From Asterias amurensis (taxonomy: Eukaryota > Echinodermata > Asteroidea > Forcipulatida > Asteriidae): a stretch of DNA of 64,000 nt. The stretch covers positions 992,001 to 1,056,000 of the forward strand of contig NC_092650.1 of assembly GCF_032118995.1 (NCBI RefSeq), given 5' to 3'. Both the position numbers and the translations under genes were made by a program. Every line of letters starts with the position of its first letter. The first letter of the stretch is position 1. Below, in pieces: positions 20,101-33,300 of the stretch. The notes beneath the pieces were generated by a model. It made no database searches. It was given only the letters and a program-made list of their open reading frames with translations, and had not been told where the DNA came from.

Positions 20101-23100
20101 AATCTTTAAAAGATTCACATGTGAAAAGTTCGAAATAATTCACATGTGGATCTTTTGTTTGGTTTGCTCTTTTTTAATACTGATCTCTCCACAGGTACAG
20201 TATAAACTGCTTCTTGCTATGTATATTGACTTTTTAAGATCACTTTTGTCAACAGCTCAAAACAATCATCACAACGTAAATCTTCAAAAGCAGCCACAAG
20301 AAAACCGCCCAGCTTAAACCTTAACTTTGCAAGTTGTGATGACAGTGTGGAAGTGTCCATATTGGTTCAGCCAGAGAAACATCATAGAGCGAGATATCTT
20401 ACAGAGGGTAGCAGAGGGAGTGTCAAAGATGAGACACAACAGTCGTTTCCCACCGTAAAGGTAAATTGCTCAGTCATAAAATGCAACTTGCTTAATTTGT
20501 ATCCAAAATTGTTTTAAGTATTCAAAATCCCAATCAACAAACACTTCCCAAATTTTGTAAGTGTTCAAAAACCCAATCTTTAATAAAATTGTGTTGCTGT
20601 AATACAATTGTAATGCTTCTGGACGGGCAGGTTAAAATATTTTTAAATGCGTTTTGTTTCTTTTACCAAAGCTGAGTGGTTTGGCTGACAAAAAGGACAA
20701 TGTGACGTTACATGTGTACGTAGCATCTGACCAAGGAAAGATCAAACCCCATGGCTACTACCAGGCATGCAAAGTAACTGGCAGAAATACAACACCATGT
20801 AAAGAGATCGATGTTGATGGAACCACCGTCATTGAGATACCGTGGGAAACGGCCGACAAAATGGAAATGAGGTAAATAAAATGTTACTTATTGTCCTGCA
20901 TCATGAAAGTGAACAAGAATGTGACATTGAAATCACAATAGGGCAAGCTTCTTTTAAACCACTTAATGTTGTCTCTTTTGTTGCTCTTTAGCATTGACTG
21001 CGTGGGAATTCTCAAGCTTAGGAATGCTGATGTTGAACAGAGAATTGGACTTGCAAGATCTAAGAGGAAGAGTACTACTGTACGTCTTGTATTCAGAGTC
21101 TTCATCGAGAAACAAGATGGCTCCATGCTCACATTGCAACAAATTTCATCACCGATCTGTTGCAGTAAGTACAATACATGCTTCTAGAAAACTCAACTTT
21201 CAATTGGCAATGCTTTCCCTTTTTACATGATATATCAATTGGAGTCTAATTTCTAAACCCTTCTATTTTATTCAGCCCAACCACTCGGTCATCCAGAGAT
21301 AGTCAAAAAGAGCCTGACCTCATGCTCAGTCAAGGGCGAGGAGGAACTTTTCATCATCGGTAAGAACTTCATTGCCAAGCACACGAAAGTGAAGTTACAA
21401 GAACTCTGCCCACTTGGGAAGGTCCTTTGGGAAGGCAACTGTGAGATTGACAGAGCCCTCTTCCACAATGTAAGTTTTTACTGCGACGTGGATGTTAACA
21501 TCTTCTAATTCATTATTGTCTTTCTGATAAGTTGTTACCATGATTTAAGCTTCTGTGAAATGCTAACCTTGGGTATTTGTTGTCTTTATTTTCTTTAGAC
21601 ACACATTGTGTGTAGAATACCACCGTATAAGTCGCAGGACATTGACCGACCGAAGGAAGTGTATCTGGTTGTTAGTAGTGGGCCTAACAAAGCCAGTGAG
21701 CTATACGCTCATCCAATCAACTATATGCCATCAAGTGGTAAGTACAACAATTTCGCCATGCCTGGCTGCAGTGAATTCTGATGGTCGTATTAAAAGTTTC
21801 ACTTGTGTCAATCATCTTGATGAGATTCCTGCCATGTGTCTTAAAGTTTCTGAAGAAAAATAAATTATAAATTGATCAAAGAATTACAAACTGCAAAATC
21901 AATAAACAGCACAATCAATTTCAGGACTTGAGCTTAGCTCTTAAAATGAAGTTAGTCGAATTAATATGCTACTAAACAAATTTTGCCGACTTGGGAAAGC
22001 AAAAAAAAACTGATAAATTGAAAGCAAACTTGAAGCTTATTCCAGAATAAATTGTTGTTACCTATTTAAATGGCTTCAATTAAAATTGTCATTCTAATGA
22101 AGAGAGACACAAGGGACACAGAGTGAAATTTTTACTGGATTTGCAAGATGCATGAAGTAAAAATCATTGCGATTACAGCATTTAGATTTGGAAAGGAAAC
22201 TGTTGCATTGAATTATTCGTACATTTGCTGTTCACAGAAGTGACTATTAAACCCAATACAAAAATATAGTTGGGTCCAAAATCATAAATCAAACATTTTG
22301 ACACTAAAAAAAAAAAATAATAATAATTTGGATTGAGACGAAGTGTCATTCAAGTTGCACTTTTTAAAGTTAACATGAGCAATTGAATGATAAATAAAGC
22401 TGTAAACGGAATGCATGCATTTTTTGTTCAAAATAACCCATAGCAAAATAAACTAAGCAGGATTTGATACAGATTTTCACCAAAAATGCAACCTAAACTT
22501 TAAGTTTTTGTCATTTTTGGTTTGCATTTTATAGAGTTGATGATAAATAATAAAAAAAATATGGTGAAGATCATTTTGGCAACTATTCCTTGTATGCCTG
22601 AAGCATAGAGGGCAGCCTTTCCAGTTAAATTCAAATTGAGTACGTATCATTTGTGGAATTGACTCCCAAATCAAACACTGTACATTACTTCACAAAATTC
22701 TGCTTTGTTTATATTGCAATGTTGTTGAAACTTGTAAATCCAATACGATCTTGTTTCTATTGAAAATGTTGGTTTTTATTGCATTAACTATTCACCCCCA
22801 AAATCCATTTTGTGATATGCAAGTATTTATAAAAGAACTTGATCTCATTTTACCAAAAATTTCAGGATTTTTTCTTTTTATGAGACATCAATTGAGGAAT
22901 CTTAAAAAATTATACATTTGGCAACTGAATATTTAATGCAAGAAAAACAAATCTGTGAAATTTATACTTTGTATGAAATGACCAGTGTTAATCCTGTTCC
23001 AAACCGTTTTTAAAACACTTACCAAAATTGGATCAGAAATGGAAAAAATTAAGTCATCAATCATTTTTATTGAAATTCAAGAATTGGAATAAAAGTTAAA

Positions 23101-26100
23101 CTTCAATTGAGAGATTTTCGATCTGAGGAAGTAGCTGTTTTTGTTACGACTACTCTTTTGTACCAAAGAGGTTCTTGAAATTTTTATAAAACAGGATTAA
23201 CACTGACCATTGGGGAAAAATCAATCAAATAAAAAATGCTTCACAGACCAACTCTGTTGGAATTTAATTGACTTTAAATTAAATTGAAGTACGTCTGAAA
23301 CTCTGCACTTACTGTATCAATAACGAGCGTAACGTCAACTAGTTGATGGTGAAGAGTTTGTTTGTATTCAAGTACAAGTTCTTCATACTGGTGAGCTGTC
23401 AATACATGTTTTCTTGCTTAAGACACATTGGGAGGAGGCTTAGCGATTGGCTGGCACCCCATAAACAGACATGCTGAATTTGGCTTTAAAATATTCTGTA
23501 AAGCATTCTTTATTTGCATGTTATCATTGTCCAAACATAATTCCCATGTAGTTGCCCCAGGGTTGGATAGTTAATGAACTTGGGGTTGGGTTTTTATTCA
23601 TCAAGTGAACTCTGCTCTTCCCTTCAGATTTGTTTGCCCTCGCGGCATAAAGCACACATTGTGCTGTGCTTCCCATAGCACTTGGCTGCGGCGTTAACTT
23701 GCCGTTAACGTTCATCTAGACCCGCAGTTGGATCACGGCTCAACAGTACAGTACAGTCAAATATCTTTGGTTATTGTTACTGAAATCTATGCTTGGTGTG
23801 GCTGAGAAAGGCATAAGGAAAACATTAGTGCTGATGCTAGTTGCTGAACCACTGTTAAACCTTTTGTTAACAATCATTTTACTTTTGTGAAGCTATTTAG
23901 CAATGAGTCTGTTTCAGCCATCTTAAGAAGATGACTCTTTGTCAAAGTCTCCATCAGCATTATAGTTTTGTTTTGCTTTGCTACCCAAACAAAGGTTGAT
24001 GTACTGAAATACTATTCAAACTACTTTTGAAAATTGCTTAAAGTAGTTTCAAATTGAATCAAATTCAACCAAGATTGACAAATAGTTTCAAATTGAATCA
24101 AATTCAACCAAGATTGACAAATCGGGCATTTAATTTAGTTACTAAAGTGAATCTGTGAATTTATGTGACAAAGTTTCAAAGAGACATTCATTGAAATTCC
24201 TACCACAAACTGAGCTGTTCTGCTAGGGAGAAATAATGCTTTTAAGTGATACATTTTGATGTGTTTTGCGGAACATTAACATTTGGGATTAGTAGTAGCA
24301 GAGACAAGCCTAATAAGGCTTATTGATGCAAACTTTGATTTGTTTGCAGACTGGAGGAAGCCAGGACCTGACGTAACATAATGTTTCCCCAACAGGTTCT
24401 ATACGCCCAGTTGCTGATGAAAGTCGTCTATGCTATCATTTTCCTCTTGACCATGACTGAACCTACTAGAACAGAATCAAAATAAAATTTCAAAAAAACT
24501 ATCGGACAAAATTGATGGAGAATGACATGAAATGTGCATAATTTGGTCACTCCAATAACAGTGATCTCGAAAAACTCATGAGTTGTGAACCACTGGAGTC
24601 GTAAATCTTGAGGCAACTATTCACTTTACATTTTAAGGTGAAGGTAATTTTAAGAGTAGACAATTAGTTCAGGTTGCTAAATAGACCCTGCCTCAAGATT
24701 TGACTGGTTGCATGACGTGCATTCCCACAGGCTTTTTTTGTGTGTGAAATTTGTGCAAGCTGCAATCTGAATTAGAATCAAACGGAAGTTTAGTTGAGAA
24801 ATTTTACATTTTGATTGTTTCATCATACCAAGAACATTTAGCCTGAAAGACGCACAAGAGAAACATTTTGTCCGCTGATATTGTGTGAGATTTATTTTGT
24901 TTGAATTGATTGTATCATCTGCTTTGTGGTTCTTTAGAGTTATCTTCAGTGTTTAACGTGTTGGAAGGACACACTGTTCTGGGGGGGGGGGGGGAGGGGA
25001 GGGGAATAAAGGAACACACAAAAAGCATTGATGATAGAATTTTTTCTGACTTGGACAATCTGTTTCAACTTGCGTGTCATGAGCCTGTGGGATATGCTAG
25101 TTTTTCACTGTCATAGTGAATACGTTTGTTCAAAAATTGAATCTTATACAGTTTTTACTCAAAATCTTCACGGTATATTTTGATTTTGTTTTAGAGATTC
25201 GACATGACATTGAACCCCTACCTCTTTATTTCCTTCTTCGTTCAAAACGAGCATTATTTCTGTGCTAATGTATTTTATTCCCACCTTTTTACAGAAACTG
25301 AGAGGAAGCCAGATAGTATATCTGCACATTCACTCTTGAGCAATACAAATGGTGAGATATTAACTGTTCTTTGAGATCTTTGTTTATACTTCAAAAATAA
25401 TAAAGTTGCTCTTTTTAAGCTTCATGATTTCCAAACTACTGCAATTCGAAATGCATTTTTGTGTTAAACTTTAATAGATGATGTTAGCAGGTTAATATAT
25501 AATCACTAAATTGTTTTTTTGTTCTGCTCTGATCAGTTCCCAGTATCCTTGAATCTCGTGAGGCTGTCTTGTCTACCATGGAGAAAATTCCCTCTAAACC
25601 ACAGGAAGTAACGCCACCTTGCAAGATGGAAAGACAGCAGACGAGTTTTGCTGACACGTTAAGGGCAGCTGCTCAACTTGAGCTGAATCACCCGGGTCTT
25701 CTTGCCAAGCTAGCTCTCCATGAACCCAATGCATCCACTGTACTTGGTAGGTTAAAAACAAACAGTTTTCCCTTCAGGGTAGAGCACAGGTTTTCTGGTG
25801 ACATGTCCTCGTCTTCATGAGACACTAATTATATTTTAACCACACTTTTCTAGGTTTTTTATCTGAACTGACCAAGACTGGAGCTTCAATTGCTGATCTA
25901 AGTGTATTGCAAGAGCGAGACGAGTCGGCCATAGATGGCGTTGTACAGACAAATAATGATGTGGTAACTGGTAACATTGAGGAAAGTGTGTTTGTTGTAG
26001 AGGAAGATGCATTCCAGGATCTACCCATTGAAGATGTTAACTTCCTTCTTAACTATTGGTGTGATGCGTCCAAACTGCCTCAACCAAGTGATAATGCCAA

Positions 26101-26140
26101 TGACATGACATTGAATGATGGTATGATAACATATATATAA
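17163..26140 (+). CDS. NFAT5: NFAT5-like Rel-homology transcription factor
   Basis: Eleven coding exons (17163-17241, 18088-18153, 19518-20067, 20256-20460, 20672-20871, 20992-21164, 21276-21469, 21599-21737, 25295-25351, 25537-25746, 25854-26140) have AG/GT borders and phases summing exactly to 720 codons including TAA, giving 719 residues. Residues about 270-425 form the Rel DNA-binding domain, with recognition loop [11 protein letters not shown] (about 276-286), [20 protein letters not shown] and [19 protein letters not shown]. An IPT dimerisation domain follows (about 426-535; [17 protein letters not shown]). The domain matches NFAT5/TonEBP, the osmotic-stress NFAT, better than calcineurin-controlled NFATc1-4. 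The N terminus (exon 3) is Ser/Thr- and acid-rich. A basic stretch before the Rel domain ([11 protein letters not shown]) may be the NLS. The tail is short and acidic; vertebrate NFAT5 is about twice as long. The first exon (ATG 17163) is the least certain. Confidence 0.94.
21738..25294. other. Large NFAT5-like intron 8
   Basis: AT-rich 3.6-kb intron. It contains a 40-bp direct duplication at about 24046-24122 (AGTTTCAAATTGAATCAAAT twice) and a G-run near 24980. No coding sequence is recognised. Confidence 0.6.
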
Positions 26141-27910
26141 CCAAAAGAAAGCTACAAAACCCCCGTGTGTGGCATCTTTAACTGTATTCTTTGTCTTAAC
26201 CACTTTATTTTATTGGTGTACATATTTATACTTATCAGGGCTATGTAGTAAACATTGGTGTCAGAAATTAACATTTTGAAATGACCAAAAGGTACCTGTG
26301 ACAAAGTTGTGTAAAAGAACAGCTGTGCATGTAAAAAAAACAGTTGTTTTGACTCACAAGACAGCACAAGCACAGTTTATACACTAGTATGTATTAAAAT
26401 CAACGTCTTTTGTTTTGAGTATTGGTTGTGAGCAGTTATACACAACACACATCAAGTTATAGGTTTGCAGTTTTGTTTTAAAAAGAAAGAAACCTATCAT
26501 GTGTAGGGGACTTTGTGTCCCTTGAATTATGTCGACTTCAGAACATTGCTGAAATTGATAAGTTGTGTGTAATTGCCTTTACCCAGACTCTAGCTACCCA
26601 ATGTTTACTCGCCCTGTAATCCATCGTAGTATAGTAACAATGCTGCCCATATATTATCATTTTCACATTGTACAAATCTAGCTGTAGACGTAAGAAGAGA
26701 ATGTTGTCTAGGATCCAGTAATGCCAAACTAGGCAAGCTTCTAACTTGAAACTTAAATTTCTTTACGAAGTCGTTCTTTTCCTGGAAAAAACCAAAGACT
26801 AAATTTCTTATCTTGAGATCACATCAAGTTTACAGGCCGATATTTTGTGTCCAGATTTGAGTTTCTCTGCGACACTGTACATTTTCCAAGTAGAGAAAAC
26901 ATTGTGGTCACTTCCAAGTAGAGAAAACAATGTGGTGTCACTGGTAGGCCAATACACAAGGGCCTACCGCACTAAAATCTTTTCTCTTTTTAGACAGCTG
27001 AACAAAGACTTTAAAATTGTTTATTTTCTTTTCAGTATGTTTAGAATTAAAGGAGTGACGTTTCTCTTGCACATTTGTGTAATTGGACAAGTACAATGGC
27101 ATGACGTTTATTGTTGTCTAATGCTGATAATTCATGACTCATGATTATGTACTGTTACAAAGACCTGTGTAAAATGTGTTGTATTTAAACCCCAAAACTA
27201 ATTTTCTAGTTTTTCTAGTTTTTATGTTTATGAGAAGTACTTTGGCTCTTGGTAACAGTGTGCCGATCACTTTTCAATCTTAATCTTTGTTTCTTTTCAA
27301 TAGGAAAGATGTTGCTCTTAACTAGTATTTTAAAAGCTGTCAGAGGTTGCTGTCCTGCCTTATTGTTAATACATCTCATATTATTCATTAATCCTGAATG
27401 AACTTGTCCCTTAGGTCTTGTAGCTTCTTCTCACCTCTTGGGTTATCTCATTTTTCATTTCAGAAAACTAATTTGTATTCTCCTTTTATTTTCTTATCCA
27501 GTATCGAGCTTGTTATCACTGTAGTGTACATGGTGGAGACAATGAACAGCTGGATGCTACTACTGGTCTGGAGCTATTCTGAAGGAAAAGAAGAGCACTG
27601 TACATAATGTATATCATACACATGTAAATACAAGTGTATATTTTTCTTGTATAATAGAAGATTTTGTACATAGTAAAATTAACCTTGAACATCACAACTA
27701 ATGTCATTTTGAAATCATTTCTAACTTGCAGTCACATGACATCACTACAACTCCGTGCACAAAACTTAAAAGCTTGGCTTGACAGTGTCAGAATATTTCG
27801 TTCTCGAGTTCAAATTTTTGATGTATTTTCTGGCACAAAATGCTTTTGTAATTAACACGCTATATTGAAAGTAAACCACGTGAATCCAAAGGCGCTGTAT
27901 AAAATAAATG
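26141..27910 (+). other. Probable 3'UTR of the NFAT5-like gene
   Basis: Follows the TAA at 26138-26140. A candidate polyadenylation signal ATAAAATAAATGC lies near 27899-27911. Downstream AATAAA at about 29234 is an alternative. A donor-like GTATGA at 26121 and an acceptor (TTATCCAG) near 27501 could define a shorter alternative last exon adding only seven residues. Confidence 0.45.
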
Positions 27911-29370
27911 CAACAGAGACATAATTTTTTTTGAAACCGTTTTCATTTTTTTTAGACAAATAAATAACTTATTTATTTAACCAAGACAAGCTTTTGTATT
28001 GAATGGATTTTTGTACTGCTAGTGTTTACTAAACGTAAAACTAAACTTGTTTTGAGAAGCGTGTAGCAGAGATAACCCTTTGTGTTGCATGGGTAAAGAA
28101 GGACAATTTCCATGTTGTCATATTCAGAGGAAGACACTTGAAAGTACTCAAATGTTTACTTAAAATTTGTGAGTTTTTTGTGTGACTAAACATTGAAAAT
28201 GTGATAAATTTCCTTTCAAAATGTACTATCAAAAGGCATTTGTTTTTAGATTGTAAGAATCCATCAAGTTAAATGGTTGAACTGCTGTACTTGCTTTGTT
28301 CCACTAAACAAGTTTGGTTTAACCATGACATCCAATGTCTCTTGCCACTGTTGTTAATAACAGCATCTTGTGTTCATGCTTTTTGTTTCCAGTGCAGAAA
28401 CCCTTTACTTTGCTTTGTGTTCTCTTCCATTCATTCATCGTTATATTTTAAGTTTGTTGTGATTGTTTACCCATTCTGTTTGTATGGTTTATCCAACGAT
28501 TTAAAATCATTGTCCGTCCCTCAAGCTCTATCAAACTAAAGCAATTATATCAGTTTTCCATTTCATTTAGTTAATCATTCATGCCATACTTTTCATGTAA
28601 ATGACATTGTTAAAACCCAGAGCCAAGTAAAATACTGAATAATATTATATTGTTATACCCAAAATCAACATCGCTTTTTGTTTATATAGTGATTTATTAA
28701 TCGCAAGCTAAAGTAAGCTTGCTCATCTTCAAATCATTAGCTGAATGTACTTACAGAGATAATTGAGAATCATATTTTCAGAGGCTTGGAGTTTGATTCA
28801 TCCAGATTTGGGGACAACAATGTGAACAAGTATTTTGTTCAATGCCGTTTACTTTGCTCTCATTTCTGAGCTCAATATAATTTACAACAGGGTATTGTAA
28901 AACCTAATATTTTGAAATCTGATTAAAAATTTAAACAAAAAATGCTCAGTATAATTTTGAGGCTGTATACAAGGTCTTCAAATTGCCAACCCTCCGATCT
29001 CTACCTATGATATCAAGTTGATACCTTACCCGTTGGCGAGAAAACATAAGGAAGTTATTGACTGGAAAAACTAGCTACAAAAAGTTCACAAAAAATAACC
29101 ATGATTATTATAATCCCAAATAGTTCTGTATAATCTTGTTTCAAAACCTAACAAAAATCTACTCGCCCAAAATTATTATCTGTGTGCTTGTTTGTATCGA
29201 GCTAGCTGTAATAACTGCGTTGATATCAGTTGAATAAATGGAGTATTGAACCAAATAAACTTGGCTGTATTATGGTGTTATAAATTTCTTGTTTCAGAAT
29301 TGATAAATATTGTGGTAGCTTTAAAATATTATTGGTAGAAGTTAAGAAAACTTTTAAGTTGAAGTGCTTT
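27911..29370. other. Intergenic, nothing recognised
   Basis: AT-rich sequence between the NFAT5-like 3' region and the repeats upstream of METTL3. I see no exon, RNA gene or clear repeat here. Confidence 0.5.
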
Positions 29371-29374
29371 TCCA

Positions 29375-29770
29375 TAAAGGCACTGGGGTGGATTTCACAA
29401 AGAGTTAGGACTAGTCTTATCTTGAGTTGGGACGAGTTACTAGTCCTAACTTAGGACTAGCTGTATGTTTTTGATATCTCTTAGGACTAGTCCTAACTCT
29501 TTGTGAAATCGACCCCGGAAATGTTTGGTAATTGTCAAAAAGCCAGTATTCTCACTTGGTGTATCTCAACATGAAAAAAACAAATCTAAGAAGGTTTTGG
29601 CTCAACTGTTGGTCATTGAAGATGCACGAAAACAATGAAAGAAAAAAAAACCGCTTGTTGCACAAGTATGTGCGCTTCAGATGCCTGATGAGAAAGGCTT
29701 CAGTTTGAGTTCTTTTTCAGATTAATATATTGAAGTGAGAAATGACCTCTTTCTCAAAAACTACGTTCAC
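29375..29770. mobile_element. TTAA family A copy split by a family B foldback MITE
   Basis: AAAGGCACTGG (family A terminus, reverse orientation) is followed at 29385-29516 by a family B element, GGGGTGGATTTCACAAAG to CTTTGTGAAATCGACCCC. Family A then resumes with TTTGGTAATTGTCAAAAAGC and CACTTGGTGTATCTCAACAT. B therefore inserted into an existing A copy. Confidence 0.8.
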
Positions 29771-30312
29771 AATGTTCATGCACGGTTCATGTAATCGGCT
29801 CTCCCGTAAGGACATTTGACTCGCTGAAGTGCAAGGATATTTGACTCGCTGAAGTGCGGGAATATTTTTTGTGGAAGTTCTATGTGGGCCAGAGGTTCTA
29901 CCCCCCCCCCCCCCACCCCCCCATTCATCCCATGTCCACAATACTTCAGTTGACACCGTTTTCCTCTTGTACAGAAGTATATAAATACAAGTGACGCTTT
30001 CGAATCCGCAATCCATTCCCATGTCCAGACAATCCCCCATAAAGTTGCCGCCCTCAACAATGTACCCCTGTAAATTATGATGAGTGAGGGCGCAATTGCA
30101 GTGTTTTGTACCCTGACTTCTTTTAATAAAAGGGAGTGCATTAGCACTGGCATTGTATGTGCATGATTTGCACAGATGTTTGTGTACAATAGTGCAGTGC
30201 ACACTCAAGTGTGCGACACCTGACAATCAGTCAGTCTGTGATGTTTGTGATATAATCACAGATTATTCCTTCCGATCCTCCATGATTTAATCGAGACCAT
30301 TTTGATCCAAAA

Positions 30313-33300
30313 ATGTCGGATACATGGAGCGACATTCAGGCCGTCAAGCGACGCCAGGAGAATTTGAGGGAACGATTACAGAGAAGGAAGAAAGAACGGA
30401 TGGGGCTGATACCGCCGACGAGCGGCGCAAATGACGGGAGCAGTGCTGCAGTTGGGTCGGCTGCAACAACTTCAGGTAGGCCGTGTGTGGCGCGCGTAAC
30501 TTGCCTCTCTGTGGCGATTATTCGGAGCATAGATATAGGGCATAGAAGATAGAGCAAGTTGGTCTTGGTGTTGGGATAGGATGGGATGGGTTTCAAAAGG
30601 CAGGAAAATTTCCCTATCCTGCCTAGAGTAGATCCAGAACTGGGGCGCTGTACTCCTTTTTTCGAAATTTTGACATTGTACAGCGCCCCAAATACTGGGT
30701 CTATATCCTGCCACTACTTCTAGAAACTATAAGGCTCCCCGTGAGTCTCATACAAAGTTATAGTTTCTAGAAGTATCCTTCCACCACTTTTCTTGATGAA
30801 ATAAATTAGTATCTATTCTAAAAGCTAATTCTAATTTACTCAATTCAAATGAGAATATTCATTTTTCTTTTGGTAAATACAGTTTAAAATATAGGCTAGG
30901 TAAAATAGAAGTGGTGGCAGGAAAGGGAAATCTTTTCCCCTAACTAAAAATGTCCACATCATCAGGACGTGTATTGATTTTTTAATAGAAACTTAATTGG
31001 GGAGGGGGGGGGCTGAAATCCCCCCCCCCCTGCCCAACAAAAATAAAAGCAAACAAAAACCAACCCTCTCTGGACAAATAAACTATATAAAAATTAAAAT
31101 ATTGTTTACATACACTATACTATTACTAGGCACAACAATTGAGTCGATAAAAGTACTTTTCGTGATCGTGCTCATCAGTAAACATCAGTCATTCATGCCA
31201 TGGCAATTTAATCATTCAGTGTTGGATTATTTGCTGGTTGGACTGTTTTAAAATTCATTTTTTTCTACAAACAGACATGTTGTATAATTTCAAACATTTC
31301 TTTTTCTCAGAATCTTCTCCAAATCCAGCGACTTCTTTTCAGTCAGCAAGTTCAACATCAAGAAGTGATACCAACAGTCCACTGACGGTTAATCCAACAG
31401 CGGTTGAGCACAAATTGGATCCACGCACTGAGAAGAAACTCCTTGAAAGGCTGTGTGATCACTCACTGTCACTCCCTGTGGACTCTGACAGCTTGCGTTC
31501 GACCCTCACCAAGGTGCTAATTATTTTTATTCTAAATCACTGGAATTCTTAGTTCATCAATAATAATACTAATTAAGTCATTTATAAAGTGCAAAAACAC
31601 ATTCACCCAAGGGGTGCGCAAGGCACTAACATGAGAAACAATTATTAAAAATGGCGTTTCATAGGGTGTGTTTTTAATTAGGTCTTGAAATGATCAACAG
31701 TCCCATATTTAACCACTAACTAGATTGAATATCCCTGTGCAAGCTTTTCTAACCTGAATATCTCAAGTACTTAATAACTCGCTTGAATATGAAAAATGAA
31801 GATTAGAAGACCATTCAGTTTAAAACTTCTAAAGTTCCACAATTATCAAGAATTTTTTGAAGAAAGATAACATCAGGGCATTGTTAAATATTTGTTTTCA
31901 ATTTTGTTTTCTTTCCTATTCAGATTTTAGACTTTGATGTTTCCCAGGCCAGTGTTGAAAGTTTACTACAGAAATTCATTGCCCAAGAGCTTATTGCGTA
32001 AGTGCCAGAAACGGCATTCAAGAGTAAAACTTTGTTCTGTTGTTGTGTTTGATTTGTCTTTATCACAATTATAATAGCACTGCTTGGTTGTTTCTTGTGT
32101 AAGTTGATTGTTTATATCATAAATCTAAGTTGATATTATAGAATAATACTAGCCTGTGAAAGTTTCTTTTCACGGTCACGCTTTTGAGATATCGCCAAAA
32201 ATCCAGAGCGGTAACTTATGTCCATGCAGGAAGAATAATCCGTAATTTGAATACAATCTCATAATTTTTTTGGGATAAAAGCTTACATTTTTTTTCTAAA
32301 TAACCACACTGCACCCTTCGAGGTGAGATGTTTCTCCAAATACTTTATACTATCTTTAAGCTACTGTACTATTATTTCCAATTTCCAAGTGATTACCATA
32401 CCTTAAGGGGGATTAGACTGGTGCTAAATGGCAAAAATTCTCTCAAAGGGGCACTCTTGGACACAACCAAGTAGTCTGGTTGATTTTCTAACTGTCAATT
32501 AAGGTTTTATTGCGTTAATTTTAATAGTGATTACCAATGACCAAATGTATACCTTTCCTTTAAGTGGGAAAGTTAAAAGCTTTATGTTTTTCCACTTCCA
32601 GTGTGAGAGAGGGCAGCACAGCAGATGGCCAGACATGCTTAGTGGTTGTGTCCGTAGAATATGGCAAGGTAAGGGGAACTACCTGTAGTCGGGGCCCAAT
32701 TTCATAAAGCTGCTGAGCAGAAAATTGTAGATCATTTAGATTTGTTGTTTGTTTGATTCAGTCAGGGTTGTCTTGGAAACGTTAATGGCACTTTGGCTAA
32801 CGCAACCCATAGACAGAGTGTTTGCAAGAAAAACCCAACAGAAACACTACATTGTTTATGTTTCCATGGTGACAAGTCAAAGGTGTGACTTATCACTCTC
32901 ATAATAAACAAACAGATTTATGAATTAGATGCTCTTAACCATCTGGCCATGACACCCTACCTTTAATATAATAAGAATAATAATATCAAAGTCTCATACT
33001 GCACACGTATCTACCAACAAGGTACTCAAGGCTCTGAGTATAATATACAGACTTTCAGAAAGGTAGGTTATTGCAGTGATGGATTCTGAGACCCAATTAT
33101 GTAGCACCTTATAAGGGTTTACAAGGTACATTTAACACCTTCTCCTGTTTAGGAGATGTTCAAAGTAACTTTAAATAACTTGTCCATTGTTGCAGCAACT
33201 CACTGTGCGAATCTCAGTTATCCTAATGATTGTTTTCCATCATGTTAGATTTCAGCCATGACGGGTGAGTTGAGTGAGAGAGATCGAGGGATCAGTCCAG

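Noticed and set aside
19606-20118. 170-codon minus-strand open frame
   Set aside because: It is the antisense of NFAT5-like exon 3, whose plus frame has splice sites and matching phases. The minus frame is a shadow.
20068-20317. Read-through of NFAT5-like exon 3 to a stop near 20317
   Set aside because: This is an unspliced intron. Joining 20067 to 20256 in phase leads directly into the Rel domain, which is clearly the conserved protein.
29717-30226. Long minus-strand open frame (169 codons) upstream of METTL3
   Set aside because: It runs through a poly-Gly/poly-C tract and a family A transposon remnant. Composition is not protein-like and there is no recognisable domain.
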